A stretch of 27,530 nt of DNA from JBLHKS01 sp047620505 (GCA_047620505.1 JBLHKS010000084.1:1-27530); one strand, 5' to 3'; shown: positions 7,677 through 17,144, counted from the stretch's first letter. The notes: generated from the sequence alone by a model not told the origin. Program-made: numbers and translations.

Positions 7677-9599
7677 TCAAGAGTAAATCTCGGCACCCGT
7701 CTCGCGAAACTCTTTCGCTTTCTCTTCCATCCCCGCGTCGAGGGCCTCGTTCTCCAGCAGCTGCTGGCTCGCGGCGTACTTCCGGACGTCTTCCGTGATC
7801 TTCATCGAACAAAAGGTCGGCCCACACATCGAGCAGAAATGAGCCGTCTTCGCGCCGTCTTGCGGGAGGGTTTCGTCGTGAAATTCGCGCGCCTTGAGCG
7901 GGTCGAGACCAATGTTGAACTGGTCTTCCCAACGAAATTCGAACCGCGCCTTTGAGATCGCGTTGTCGCGGTACTGCGCGCCTGGATGACCCTTGGCGAG
8001 GTCCGCGGCGTGGGCAGCGATTTTGTAGGTCACGACGCCTTCGCGGACATCATCGCGATTCGGCAAACCAAGGTGTTCCTTCGGCGTGACGTAGCAAAGC
8101 ATCGCCGTTCCGTACCAGCCGATCATCGCTGCGCCGATTCCGCTCGTGATGTGATCGTAGCCGGGAGCGATGTCCGTCGTTAGCGGTCCGAGTGTGTAGA
8201 ATGGGGCCTCGTGGCACCACTCGAGCTGCTTGTCCATGTTTTCCTTGATCATGTGCATCGGCACGTGACCCGGACCCTCACACATCACTTGAACTCCCTT
8301 TTCCCAGGCGATTTTCGTCAGCTTGCCCTGCACTTTCAGCTCGCCGAATTGCGCTTCGTCGTTCGCATCCGCGATTGAGCCCGGCCGCAAGCCATCGCCG
8401 ATCGAAAAACTGATATCGTAAGCCGCCATGATATCGCAGATGTCGGCCCAATGCGTGTAGAGGAAGTTCTCTTTGTGATGCGAGAGGCACCACTTGGCCA
8501 TGATCGATCCGCCGCGGCTTACGATCCCAGTTGCACGTTGCGCCGTCAGCGGAACGAACCGCAGCAGCACACCTGCGTGAATCGTGAAATAATCGACGCC
8601 CTGTTCTGCCTGCTCAATCAGCGTGTCGCGGAAAACCTCCCAACACAGATCCTCGACTCGGCCGTTGACCTTCTCAAGCGCCTGGTAAATCGGCACCGTT
8701 CCAATTGGAGCGGCGGAGTTCCGAACGATCCATTCGCGAGTCGCATGGATGTTCTTTCCGGTCGAAAGATCCATCACTGTGTCTGCGCCCCACTGGGTAG
8801 ACCAGCGCAGTTTCTCAACTTCCTCGTCAATCGTCGAGGCCACGGCCGAGTTGCCGATGTTCGCGTTGATCTTAACGAGAAAGTTGCGTCCGATGATCAT
8901 CGGCTCGATCTCCGGGTGATTGATGTTCGCAGGGATGATTGCCCGGCCTGAGGCGACTTCGTCCCGCACGAATTCCGGAGTGATGAAATCCGGAATTTTG
9001 GCCCCGAAACTCTCACCTTCGTGCTGCTGACGCAAAAGGTTACGCGGTCCGCCAGCTGCTCCTGATTCGAACGCGGCTTTGCGTCCGAGATTCTCGCGAA
9101 TGGCGATGTACTCCATTTCCGGAGTCACGGTTCCCTGCTTAGCATACCAGAGCTGCGATACCGGATGACTCTTCGCCCGCAATGGACGCCGTGTAAGCCC
9201 GGGATATTCCTTGAGCCGGTTTTCGGCTGCTTTGTTCGCGTTAAAACGCTCCGCATGCGCATTCGAAATATAACCATTGTCCTCTGGCTTCAGATCGCGA
9301 CCGTCGTACTCCTCAACATCGCCTCGAGCCAGAATCCATTCGCGACGCAGCGCTGGCAATCCCGTCTCGACCGAGCCTTCAAATTCTGGATCGCCCCATG
9401 GCCCTGACGTATCGTAAATTCGGACCGGCTTGTTTTCCTCGACATGGCCATCCGCATGATTCGTGGGCGACAATCTGACTTCGCGCATCGGAACGAGCAC
9501 GTCTGGATGTCGCTCGCCGCGGACGTAAATTCGGTGACTATTCGGAAAGAGACTTTCCTCTTCGCGGCGGACAATTTTGGGCAGGTTAGACTTGATCAT
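7677..9599 (-). CDS. thiC: Phosphomethylpyrimidine synthase ThiC
   Basis: ThiC is a radical-SAM enzyme that converts aminoimidazole ribotide into hydroxymethylpyrimidine phosphate for thiamine synthesis in the cytoplasm. The 640-residue protein has the family's full length. It shows GSIMAKWCLSHHKENF, MCEGPGHVPMH, GPLTTDIAPGYDHI and the C-terminal cluster motif CSMCGPTFC (Cys 589, 592, 597), the CX2CX4C that binds the [4Fe-4S] cluster. The start ATG 9599 follows a TPP riboswitch leader, so expression should fall when thiamine pyrophosphate is abundant. A palindrome site encodes Gln-Gln-Leu-Leu near 612-615, in the C-terminal tail just past the cluster motif. No other thiamine gene is adjacent. 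Confidence 0.99.
   Translation of the reverse strand: MIKSNLPKIVRREEESLFPNSHRIYVRGERHPDVLVPMREVRLSPTNHADGHVEENKPVRIYDTSGPWGDPEFEGSVETGLPALRREWILARGDVEEYDGRDLKPEDNGYISNAHAERFNANKAAENRLKEYPGLTRRPLRAKSHPVSQLWYAKQGTVTPEMEYIAIRENLGRKAAFESGAAGGPRNLLRQQHEGESFGAKIPDFITPEFVRDEVASGRAIIPANINHPEIEPMIIGRNFLVKINANIGNSAVASTIDEEVEKLRWSTQWGADTVMDLSTGKNIHATREWIVRNSAAPIGTVPIYQALEKVNGRVEDLCWEVFRDTLIEQAEQGVDYFTIHAGVLLRFVPLTAQRATGIVSRGGSIMAKWCLSHHKENFLYTHWADICDIMAAYDISFSIGDGLRPGSIADANDEAQFGELKVQGKLTKIAWEKGVQVMCEGPGHVPMHMIKENMDKQLEWCHEAPFYTLGPLTTDIAPGYDHITSGIGAAMIGWYGTAMLCYVTPKEHLGLPNRDDVREGVVTYKIAAHAADLAKGHPGAQYRDNAISKARFEFRWEDQFNIGLDPLKAREFHDETLPQDGAKTAHFCSMCGPTFCSMKITEDVRKYAASQQLLENEALDAGMEEKAKEFRETGAEIYS
7755..7766. 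repeat. Iterated palindrome, exact CAGCAGCTGCTG
   Basis: Exact 12-mer, 14 bp with flanks (7754-7767), in the C-terminal tail of thiC. Reads Gln-Gln-Leu-Leu on the minus strand. Confidence 0.85.
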
Positions 9600-9662
9600 G
9601 TGAGCAGAAATTAAGAACCGGGTTCGACGGGAAAATGGTCTAACACGCTAAAAAGCGGATGT

Positions 9663-9744
9663 CGACTCCCTGCGACGGCATTATCCGTTTCAGGTTCCAA
9701 GGGTTTCATCTCAGCCGGCTTTTGTCGGGCCAGCGCCCCCGTCG
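9663..9744 (-). promoter_or_regulatory. TPP riboswitch (THI box) upstream of thiC
   Basis: Read on the minus strand, the leader contains CTGAGATGAAACCCTT, GAACCTGAAACGGATAATGCC and CAGGGA in the right order and spacing for the THI-box aptamer. The closing P1 helix is CGAC (9744-9741) with GTCG (9666-9663). The 63 nt between aptamer and ATG hold a small CGCTTTTTAGCG palindrome but no clear intrinsic terminator, so control may be on translation initiation. Weak promoter elements lie further upstream: TAGAAT (about 9801-9796) and TTGACT (about 9780-9775). Neither has a convincing partner. The remainder of 9600-9888 shows nothing else. Confidence 0.95.
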
Positions 9745-9888
9745 TGACGGCAACCTTGAGGCCTCACCGACGCTGAGTCAACGCCGATCGCCGCCCCGAT
9801 TCTACCGCGCGGAAAAGTCGCCTTTTCGGCTTTTCTTCGCCCCGGCTGCTTCGTAAGGTCTCGCCCGACCCAATCATCCTCCACCCAG

Positions 9889-12800
9889 TTGTCTTCACCG
9901 TTGCGTTTACCCCTGCCTGCGTGTGTGGCCGTGCTCTGCGCATCGGCGCAGATCTTGCTGGCGGTGGAACCAGAGGCGCACACGCAGGAAACTGAGGCGA
10001 TCGAGGTTTCCATCGGCGAGGTCGAATCCGTCCGCGAGTTTGACCAACCAGTTGAGATTCAGCTGACGGTCATCAATCGATCAGACACCGAGATCGCAGG
10101 CCGAATCGCAATCGGCGGGCCAACTCGCGGAGTCTATCCGATTGGCGAATCAACTCGTGAGTTCAAGATGATCGCGGGTGAGCAGCTGCTGGCAAAATTT
10201 GAGGTCGGATTCAGCCGCGAATGTCTTAACAAAGTCGTTTATCCGATCCACGCGTTTGTCCAGCTTACGGATGGGCGAGACTCGCAGGTGCAGGTGGTTC
10301 GTTTGATCGAAACCGACTTCGAAAACCCCATCGAGCGCACGCCGCCTGAGCGCGGGATTCGGGTAAAATTCAAGCCTTCAAGAAACGCCGAACCAGGTGC
10401 ATTCGCGAAAGCTCGAATTAACCTGATTCGCAGTTTTATTCGGCAGTCGGAGTCGCTTCCCGAAGGCGGGCTTGCTTATCATCTCGGTGATCTAGCGCTC
10501 GCAATTCGGCCTGGTGACCAAGGGCTCCTTGATGCTGAATTTGCGTTCATCGCGCCGGATTCTGAGCTGGTGCTGAGCGGTGTCGAATTCGAACTCGAAC
10601 TTCCTCCAGACGTTGCCGAAGCTGGCGCGAAAATCGAGGTCGAGAACTTCAAAATCGATTCGGACTCAGACGGGTTCACTGCGATTCACGAGCTGCGAAT
10701 CGGCGAAGATTGGACGACGCAGGTCACCGTTCGAGGCCTCATCAACGGCGACTCGCTGGATCTGAATCTGGAATCGTTCGACAAGATCGTCTCCTACCGA
10801 ATCGGGCAAGCCGCGAACAAGCTCCAAGCCGTCGCCGCAGGTCCGGGATACCGATTCGGCAGCGAAATCCCAAGAGTCGAACCCGGTTCGCCGCTGCTTG
10901 CGGCCAGCTACGCAGGTGCAGAGTTTGAAGGCGGCATCGCGCTGGCCCAATCGAGCAGCTTGCCGCTTTCGGGGCTCGAAGGCTGGCGAATTGAGGTCCT
11001 CGGAAATGCCACGTTGAGCCTGACGCCGAGCGCAAAGTCGATGTACGACGGCATGATTCGGCGAGCGCTGGAGCTCCCGAACGCTAAGGCTGCGCCCGCT
11101 CAAGGTTTCGACGAATTGAACGGTCGTATCTGGATTCAGGCGTCGCGCGGGCACTACGGCGATTTGCAAAAGCGGGTAGCCGAGCTGGTTACGTACGGCG
11201 TTAATAAAATCGCGCTTAGCATCGATCACTGGCCGGCTCTCGGTGAAAATAATCGCCCGCCGGATGTCTGGCCGCCGGACGAGCGGCTGGGTTCGCTGGC
11301 TGAATTGCAGGAACTCGCTAACTATTGTCGAGAGAATGGGATTCTGTTAGGCCTCGAAGAAGACTATGCCGAAATTGACCCGTCGTCTGACGATTTTTCC
11401 TACGACTCGATCACTTTCGATGAAGTAGGCAGTCCGCAAGAGTCTAAGCCCGGTCGTTATTTTCTGGATTCGTCTGGCGTCCGCCAGTTTCTCGAACGGA
11501 ACCTGAAATTTCAGCGCTATTATCTTGTTCCGCGGCTCGGCGTGACCAGCGGCGCGCGGCTCGCCAGTGGGTTTGATCGAGTCGGCGAAATTCGCTCGAT
11601 GCGGGGAGCGATTTCCGATTGGCGCGAGTCGCTGGAATTCGTCGGAACTTACCTCGGCCCGGATTCCGTTTCGGTCGCGAGGAGCGGCGCAGGCGACTGG
11701 GTAATCGGAGCAGCTGCTGGTGCCGGGTTCGATCCAATTCCTGGTTTTAAAGGCGAACGCGTTCCGTGGTTGAGTTTGGCTCGACACCACCAACTCGCTC
11801 AATTTGAAGCGTCCAAAACTCCTTCAAGCGACGCCGCGATCGCTAACGAAATTCTGCTTGGACGAATGCCGTTTGTCGATCACCGGGCCTGGGGCCGCGC
11901 TGCCGTTCGCAAAGCCTGGCTCGTCCAGCCGGTGGCCGAAATGCTCGCTGGCGATCGAATTTCACGAGTCTCTTTTGCGGACGACAATCGAGATCAACTC
12001 CGATGTTATTGGGAAAGCGGAGCGGTCGCCTGGGTCAATCGCGGCGAGGATCCGTGGCTGGTTTCGGGCCGCGTAATTCCGCAGGACGGCTTTCTCGTCC
12101 GCGCTCCGGATCTGGACGTTTCGATTGAAGATATCGAAGGACAGCGAGTCGAACGGCTTGCGTCTAAGGATGTTTGGTATGCGAGCGCGCGCCCGCGCCT
12201 GCCGGAGGTGCTCAGACTCCATCCGTTTGTCGAATCGTTCGCTGTTCGCGAAGACGAAGCGGTGCTGAAATTCGGCTGGGTCTGCGCCGAGGATCCGCCT
12301 GGCGACTTTTCGACGCTCGTGACCCTCGGATCAGAAGGAACGATCGAGCTATCGGTCGTTGCGACGGAAGAAAGCCGGGAGACCCGGGAAGACAGCAGCG
12401 TTCGTCAGGTGAACGCGGTTGCTCGATTCGCTTTGGACGATCTCAAGACGTTGCCGAGTCAGCTGGACCTCCAGTTTGTCGCCAGGGCGCGAGGCGAAAG
12501 GCCAATTCAGCTGCCGGATTCCCAAGCGGGTGAGCCGCACAGCCGTTTCGGCGGAGTTGCGGTCACTGCGGGAAGGATCGCGATTGACGGCTCGAGCTTC
12601 GCTTACGATCCGGGCCCGACACCTCACCATCCGCCTGGCGTCCAGCTCGCCAGTCGCGCTCGCTCGGCCGACTTCGGCTGGACAAAAACGAACGGATCTT
12701 TCCGTCTCGATCGTCACTCGGCGACCGAAATTCGGCTAACTCCACTGCCGGACAGCCCAGTCTTTTCGGCTACGCTGAACCTGGCCGAACTTGGGATCGC

Positions 12801-13047
12801 TGAGAATTTGGAACTCCTGAAAGTGATCGCGATGGACCTCTCTTTTGTCGAGTGGCGGCCCTACCCGAGTGAGCTGACTGATTCGACCCTGACAATCGTC
12901 CACGATCCGGAAGTTTTTCACTACGCGATCCTTTTTAACGAGCGCGAAGAACCCGATCCGGCTGAGGAGCCAAAAGCAGAAACCGAGCCAGCTTCGAAGG
13001 ACGCTCCTACTCCGCCTGCGCCGCCCGTTCGACCGGGATTGCGTTGA
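9889..13047 (+). CDS. Large secreted protein with a TIM-barrel-like core
   Basis: The protein has about 1052 residues. The N terminus carries a hydrophobic signal peptide (about 5-26). Residues about 35-350 are beta-rich, with an Ig-like or sandwich appearance. Residues about 405-640 alternate strands and helices as a barrel would, with RGHYGDLQKRVAELV, ALSIDHWPAL, WPPDERLGSLAELQ and a long 'GILLGLEEDYAEI' strand; this resembles distant glycoside-hydrolase-like barrels. Beta domains follow to about 1015, then a Pro/Glu-rich tail. I cannot name a family or catalytic residues. The start is TTG 9889, chosen to include the whole signal peptide; TTG 9901 is an alternative. Two palindrome cores lie inside. 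Its 3' end overlaps the convergent cytochrome gene by 41 bp. Confidence 0.8.
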   Translation: MSSPLRLPLPACVAVLCASAQILLAVEPEAHTQETEAIEVSIGEVESVREFDQPVEIQLTVINRSDTEIAGRIAIGGPTRGVYPIGESTREFKMIAGEQLLAKFEVGFSRECLNKVVYPIHAFVQLTDGRDSQVQVVRLIETDFENPIERTPPERGIRVKFKPSRNAEPGAFAKARINLIRSFIRQSESLPEGGLAYHLGDLALAIRPGDQGLLDAEFAFIAPDSELVLSGVEFELELPPDVAEAGAKIEVENFKIDSDSDGFTAIHELRIGEDWTTQVTVRGLINGDSLDLNLESFDKIVSYRIGQAANKLQAVAAGPGYRFGSEIPRVEPGSPLLAASYAGAEFEGGIALAQSSSLPLSGLEGWRIEVLGNATLSLTPSAKSMYDGMIRRALELPNAKAAPAQGFDELNGRIWIQASRGHYGDLQKRVAELVTYGVNKIALSIDHWPALGENNRPPDVWPPDERLGSLAELQELANYCRENGILLGLEEDYAEIDPSSDDFSYDSITFDEVGSPQESKPGRYFLDSSGVRQFLERNLKFQRYYLVPRLGVTSGARLASGFDRVGEIRSMRGAISDWRESLEFVGTYLGPDSVSVARSGAGDWVIGAAAGAGFDPIPGFKGERVPWLSLARHHQLAQFEASKTPSSDAAIANEILLGRMPFVDHRAWGRAAVRKAWLVQPVAEMLAGDRISRVSFADDNRDQLRCYWESGAVAWVNRGEDPWLVSGRVIPQDGFLVRAPDLDVSIEDIEGQRVERLASKDVWYASARPRLPEVLRLHPFVESFAVREDEAVLKFGWVCAEDPPGDFSTLVTLGSEGTIELSVVATEESRETREDSSVRQVNAVARFALDDLKTLPSQLDLQFVARARGERPIQLPDSQAGEPHSRFGGVAVTAGRIAIDGSSFAYDPGPTPHHPPGVQLASRARSADFGWTKTNGSFRLDRHSATEIRLTPLPDSPVFSATLNLAELGIAENLELLKVIAMDLSFVEWRPYPSELTDSTLTIVHDPEVFHYAILFNEREEPDPAEEPKAETEPASKDAPTPPAPPVRPGLR
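10181..10190. repeat. Iterated palindrome, core AGCAGCTGCT
   Basis: First of two cores in the large secreted TIM-barrel-like gene. Reads Glu-Gln-Leu-Leu. Confidence 0.75.
11709..11718. repeat. Iterated palindrome, core AGCAGCTGCT
   Basis: Second core in the same gene, in another frame, reading Gly-Ala-Ala-Ala-Gly. Confidence 0.75.
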
Positions 13048-15700
13048 TCGTTAGATAAATCAGCTCCTCCAATTCTCCGCCAGCAGCTGCTGGCGCGCGA
13101 AGTTCGATTTTCACTTGGTTAGCGGGCTGAAGATCGGGGATCGCAAGGAAAACTGACTGGCCGTCTTCGCTGATTCGAGCTTCTTCCACGACCAGATTGT
13201 CTACGCCGACTTTGCCAGTCTTAACCGAGTAGTTTTTCGAGCCGTAGTTGCTTTCCCATTTGTAATTCCACTGGGTCAACTTGTAGCGATCAAGGTCAGC
13301 TGCTTTGTCCGGATCGAGATCGAAATTAAATCGAAGCTCGATCCCGCCCGGCCGAACTTGCGTGTTCGTGACGAGCAAAACCGGCTCGCCGGTGTATCGG
13401 AATCGATGAACGCCGCCCTGGCCGAGACCCTTTCGTCCGTGGCCGTTCCAACCGTTCAGACCGACGGCGTAAACCTGGCCGTCTTTCGGGTTAACGCGGG
13501 CGCGCTGGATTCCGGTGATCGCGTCGAGGTTGAGCTGAATGATCGCCGCTTGAGCGACGTCGCCGACTTCTTGAATCATCATATAGTAAAGCCAGCCTTT
13601 GCCAAAACTGGTGTGCAACAGCCGGCCGGAGAGCGGGCCCCAGCGCTCGTCATCGACGAAAAGTTGGCCGCCCGACGAGTTGTCGTAATCCTGAGGCATC
13701 CAGATCAGCGGCTGATCAAACGAGTCAGGCGCGACGACTTTTGTGTGATCGATTTTGCCGCCGTCGGGTGCCCAGAGTCCTTCCTTTTGGGCTTGAGTTT
13801 GGCTGTAGCCGTAGAATCCGTCTTTCCGAATCAAACTGACCTTCGAAGCGGGCATCCAGTTGCCTTGATTATCGCTAACGGTAACTCGGCCGTCGGGAAG
13901 AATTCCCATCCCGTTTGGTGTGCGAAAACCCGTCGCGAAAATCTCGCGCTTGTCGCCGGAAGGCGAGATTTTGATCACAGCGCCCGGCAAAGCATAGCTG
14001 GTGTATTGACCGGCCTTAACATAATAGAGATTCCCATCGTTATCGACTTGGAGATCGAAATTGAAGGCGTGGAAAAAGCTAGAAACGTCGTCGTCTGCGC
14101 TGAAGCTTTCGTAAAAATCTGCTTCGCCGTCTTCGTTAAAATCGTGAAGCCGAGTCAGCCGATCTTTGCAGGTTACGTAGATCGTGTTGTTGATGACTTG
14201 CAGGCCAAATGGCTCGTAAAGACCGGCCGCGAAGCGCTTCCAACGCAGGTTGGCCAAAGAATCATCGATCCCATCGACTACCCAGATGTCTCCGCCGTGG
14301 GTCGAGATGACCATCCTTCCATCCGGGAAGAACGCGAGTGCTGAGGTCCGCAACCAGGCGTTCCAGGGGTTAGGCTCGGGCAAACCAAGTGTGTCGAGCG
14401 TGTAGGCCAGATCGCTTGGGCCAAGCTCGCCAGTCGTTTTAATTTTCTCTGCCCACCTCGACTCGCCGCCGCCGAGATTCTTTTCTGGGTCGGGAAGATT
14501 TTTACGAATTAATTTCAGCCCAAGATAACTGGCCAGCGAAAGCAGTTCGGCGTCGCCGATTCCGCTGTGGCGAACGACTTGAAAAACACGAGATTCGTCA
14601 GATGCCGGGATCGTCAAAATGATCCGATTTTGCGAGTCGATTTCCCAGGTTAATCCGGTTGACTCGCCAGCTAACCCGGCTGCGACGAATTGGGTTTCGC
14701 CTTTGATCACAGCGAGGCCCTCTCCATTCTCAATGAGCTCAACGAGCTTACTTTTGAGTGGAAGGAACCCGGATTCGCCTTCGAGCAGCTGCCCGACCGC
14801 CAGTTTCAAAACCTGGCCGCCAGGAGCGACTCGAATCGTGTGCTCGATCGCTCCGAATCCCTTCGCCTTTCCCGGCATTTCCAGAATCTCGCGGCCGTTT
14901 ATCGAGTAGCTCAGCACAACCCGATTATCGGAAAGATAGTGTCCGCGATACTCCATCCAGGCACTCGGAATCGGCCCACGCGGAAGGAGGTCCTTCGTCG
15001 GATAATCGAAACTCCCGTCGTGCGCCCACTTCCAGATCTGCAACCCGGGAATCAGCTCGCCACCCACCTCCGCAACACCGCCGCCGCGCTCCCGGTAGTG
15101 CTGGGTGTTCTTTAAATTGAGAAATCCGCCCTGCCAGACGCCAGCCTGATCCATCGAATGAAGATCGTAAGAAATTGTGTGGTTTTTTCCTAACTTGATC
15201 GTCAGCGCGCTCGAAATTTCGCGGCCGAGTTGCGAAGCCAGCGCGAGCCCGAAATCGCGTTCGCCAATCTCCTCGTCTTCCGGCGCAGCTTCAACGGTAG
15301 GCAGCTCTTCAAGATATCCGTCGTTGATTTCGGCGTAAGCCGGATGCATCGGCTTCATGAATTTTACCCGAATGTAGTGAATCACGTCGTAGCGCTCCTG
15401 GCCCGTCATCCAGGTTTGCGGACCCATCATTCCATTTCCGTTGGTCAGGGTTTTGAACATCGAAAACGGATCCGCGCCGAACTTTAGCTCGCCTTTTCCA
15501 AACGCGCGCGCCAGCGGGAGAGTCGCCGTGACGCCGTCGCCGCCGTGGCAATTGATGCAGAGATTGTTATAAATCTGCTCGCCGCTTTTGAAATTCGCAT
15601 CGCCGAGTTCCTGAAGAATTCCCGCATGGTCGACGGTGTTCGTCTCGGCCAGAACGGCAGCTGGGACGGCAAAAAGGGGGAGAAAAGAGGCAATTCGCAT
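13007..15700 (-). CDS. Secreted c-type cytochrome with beta-propeller dehydrogenase-like domain
   Basis: The 897-residue protein starts with a signal peptide (MRIASFLPLFAVPAAVLA). A cytochrome c domain follows, with heme motif CINCH (48-52) and a likely axial Met in NGMMGPQTWM. The middle (about 120-440) is a beta-rich region found in similar proteins. From about 480 there is a sorbosone/glucose-dehydrogenase-like propeller, with IYVTCKDRLTRLHD, GFRTPNGMGILPDGRVTVSDNQGNW and GFYG. The C terminus is a beta domain. ATG 15700 is chosen over the open frame to 15790 because it gives the signal peptide. It is a paralog of the gene at 19764-23261. It should act in the periplasm, passing electrons from an oxidised organic substrate to the heme; the substrate is unknown. 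Confidence 0.92.
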   Translation of the reverse strand: MRIASFLPLFAVPAAVLAETNTVDHAGILQELGDANFKSGEQIYNNLCINCHGGDGVTATLPLARAFGKGELKFGADPFSMFKTLTNGNGMMGPQTWMTGQERYDVIHYIRVKFMKPMHPAYAEINDGYLEELPTVEAAPEDEEIGERDFGLALASQLGREISSALTIKLGKNHTISYDLHSMDQAGVWQGGFLNLKNTQHYRERGGGVAEVGGELIPGLQIWKWAHDGSFDYPTKDLLPRGPIPSAWMEYRGHYLSDNRVVLSYSINGREILEMPGKAKGFGAIEHTIRVAPGGQVLKLAVGQLLEGESGFLPLKSKLVELIENGEGLAVIKGETQFVAAGLAGESTGLTWEIDSQNRIILTIPASDESRVFQVVRHSGIGDAELLSLASYLGLKLIRKNLPDPEKNLGGGESRWAEKIKTTGELGPSDLAYTLDTLGLPEPNPWNAWLRTSALAFFPDGRMVISTHGGDIWVVDGIDDSLANLRWKRFAAGLYEPFGLQVINNTIYVTCKDRLTRLHDFNEDGEADFYESFSADDDVSSFFHAFNFDLQVDNDGNLYYVKAGQYTSYALPGAVIKISPSGDKREIFATGFRTPNGMGILPDGRVTVSDNQGNWMPASKVSLIRKDGFYGYSQTQAQKEGLWAPDGGKIDHTKVVAPDSFDQPLIWMPQDYDNSSGGQLFVDDERWGPLSGRLLHTSFGKGWLYYMMIQEVGDVAQAAIIQLNLDAITGIQRARVNPKDGQVYAVGLNGWNGHGRKGLGQGGVHRFRYTGEPVLLVTNTQVRPGGIELRFNFDLDPDKAADLDRYKLTQWNYKWESNYGSKNYSVKTGKVGVDNLVVEEARISEDGQSVFLAIPDLQPANQVKIELRAPAAAGGELEELIYLTINAIPVERAAQAE
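13081..13092. repeat. Iterated palindrome, exact; longest copy (18 bp)
   Basis: The palindrome extends perfectly to CGCCAGCAGCTGCTGGCG (13078-13095). It lies at the 3' end of the cytochrome gene, reading Pro-Ala-Ala-Ala-Gly on the minus strand. Confidence 0.87.
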
Positions 15701-15744
15701 GGCTTCGGGAAACAGGATTTTTGATGGGGCGTTTTTCGACGTTC

Positions 15745-15756
15745 CAGCAGCTGCTG
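15745..15756. repeat. Iterated palindrome, exact, the only intergenic copy
   Basis: Exact 12-mer in the 127-bp spacer between the divergent cytochrome (ATG 15700) and DUF1501 (ATG 15828) genes, so no protein constraint applies if those starts are right. Confidence 0.85.
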
Positions 15757-15827
15757 ACGACCGCGTTGAAGCTTGAAAGAAATCGGGCACCGGTCCCCGT
15801 GAATTGCGCAGTTCTTACGGGAATCTC

Positions 15828-17144
15828 ATGAGCAAATCTACTACTAACTGTGCGGGCCGAAGCCGACGCGACTTCATTCAAGTCGGAACAGCCGCGATTG
15901 GCGGTCTCGGAATGACCGAAATGCTCGCTGCGAAAGCGGCTGGCGTGAATCCGAAAGATACGCGCTGCATTTTCATCTGGCTCGACGGCGGACCGACTCA
16001 TTACGAGACTTTCGACCCGAAACCCGACGCGCCGGAAGACATTCGCGGACCGTTTAAAACGATTCCGACTGCGGTGCCGGGCACCCATTTTTCTGAGTAC
16101 GTCCCGGAGATGGCCAAGGCGTTCGACAAGTTTACTGTGATCCGTTCGATCACTCACGATCAGAACAACCACGGTGCCGGAAATCACTTCCTGATGACCG
16201 GAGCGCCCACGCCTGTGCCGGTTGGCTGCGGGGCGTTCGTGACCTACCACCCATCGATGGGCGCGATCGTTTCCAAAGAGCGTGGCGTTCAGCAGGGCCT
16301 GCCGCCTTACGTGAGCATGCCGCGAGTTTCGCGTTCTGGTGGGCCGCATTTTCTGGGAGCTTCGCACGGTCCGTTCGTGATCAAGGAAGACCCGAATCGG
16401 GAAGATTTCCGCGTTCGCGATGTTTCGATTCCTGAGTCCATCGTCGGCGAGCGCGCCACGAATCGCCGCGAGCTGCGCAAGTCGCTCGATCGGCTCAAAC
16501 GGATTAACGATGAAGCTGCTCAGGACCCGGCCGTGAGTTTCGATAAATTTTACGAGTCGGGCTACGAACTCGTTTACTCGGATCACGCCCAGGGAGCCTT
16601 CGATATCAGCGCCGAGCCCGAGAAAGTCCGCGAAAAATACGGCAAAAACGACTTTGGCCAACGCTGCCTTCTCGCGCGGCGGTTGACGGAAGTCGGCGTG
16701 CCGTGGGTCACGGTTTATTCCGGCGGCTGGGATCATCACCGCGGGATTTTCGACACACTCAAAACTGCCCTGCCGAAGCATGACCAAGGCGTCGCCGCGC
16801 TGATCAACGACCTTCACGATCGCGGCACGCTGGACAACACGATGGTGTTTCTGTTAGGCGAGTTTGGCCGGACGCCGAAGATCAACAAAGACGCGGGTCG
16901 TGATCACTGGTCGTTCGCGATGTCCGTGCTCGCTGCGGGCGGTGGAATTCCGGGCGGCCAGATCGTCGGCGCGACCGACGTCAAAGGCTACTACGCGAAC
17001 GAAAATGTCTACTCGCCGCGAGATTTCGCAGCGTCGATCTACACGAAGATGGGCATCGATCATCAGAAGACGTTGATCGATCCCGCTGGCCGTCCGATCT
17101 CGCTCGTGACGAAGGGTAGGTTGATCAAAGAATTGTTCGTGTGA
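15828..17144 (+). CDS. DUF1501 protein, Tat-exported sulfatase-like
   Basis: The 438-residue protein begins with a twin-arginine signal, SRRDFIQVG (12-20), followed by a hydrophobic stretch. The body matches DUF1501, which has an alkaline-phosphatase/sulfatase-like fold: IFIWLDGGPTHYETFDPKP, HDQNNHGAGNHFLMTG, TVYSGGWDHH, LLGEFGRTPKIN and GRDHW. These Asp/His-rich motifs sit where metal ligands are found in the superfamily. ATG 15828 is used because it starts right before the Tat signal; the frame is open to a TTG at 15804. Its last bases (GTGA) overlap the start of the PPC gene, a coupling typical of DUF1501 operons in Planctomycetota and Verrucomicrobiota. The substrate is not known. Confidence 0.95.
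   Translation: MSKSTTNCAGRSRRDFIQVGTAAIGGLGMTEMLAAKAAGVNPKDTRCIFIWLDGGPTHYETFDPKPDAPEDIRGPFKTIPTAVPGTHFSEYVPEMAKAFDKFTVIRSITHDQNNHGAGNHFLMTGAPTPVPVGCGAFVTYHPSMGAIVSKERGVQQGLPPYVSMPRVSRSGGPHFLGASHGPFVIKEDPNREDFRVRDVSIPESIVGERATNRRELRKSLDRLKRINDEAAQDPAVSFDKFYESGYELVYSDHAQGAFDISAEPEKVREKYGKNDFGQRCLLARRLTEVGVPWVTVYSGGWDHHRGIFDTLKTALPKHDQGVAALINDLHDRGTLDNTMVFLLGEFGRTPKINKDAGRDHWSFAMSVLAAGGGIPGGQIVGATDVKGYYANENVYSPRDFAASIYTKMGIDHQKTLIDPAGRPISLVTKGRLIKELFV

Noticed and set aside
2020..11840. GCGATCGC-like sites (the cyanobacterial HIP1 octamer)
   Set aside because: Only a few scattered copies were seen, in line with a GC-rich genome rich in GATC and CGAT, unlike the strong excess of AGCAGCTGCT.
15567..16817. 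416-residue minus-strand frame opposite the DUF1501 gene
   Set aside because: It overlaps the strongly conserved DUF1501 protein and the cytochrome start, and has no domain.
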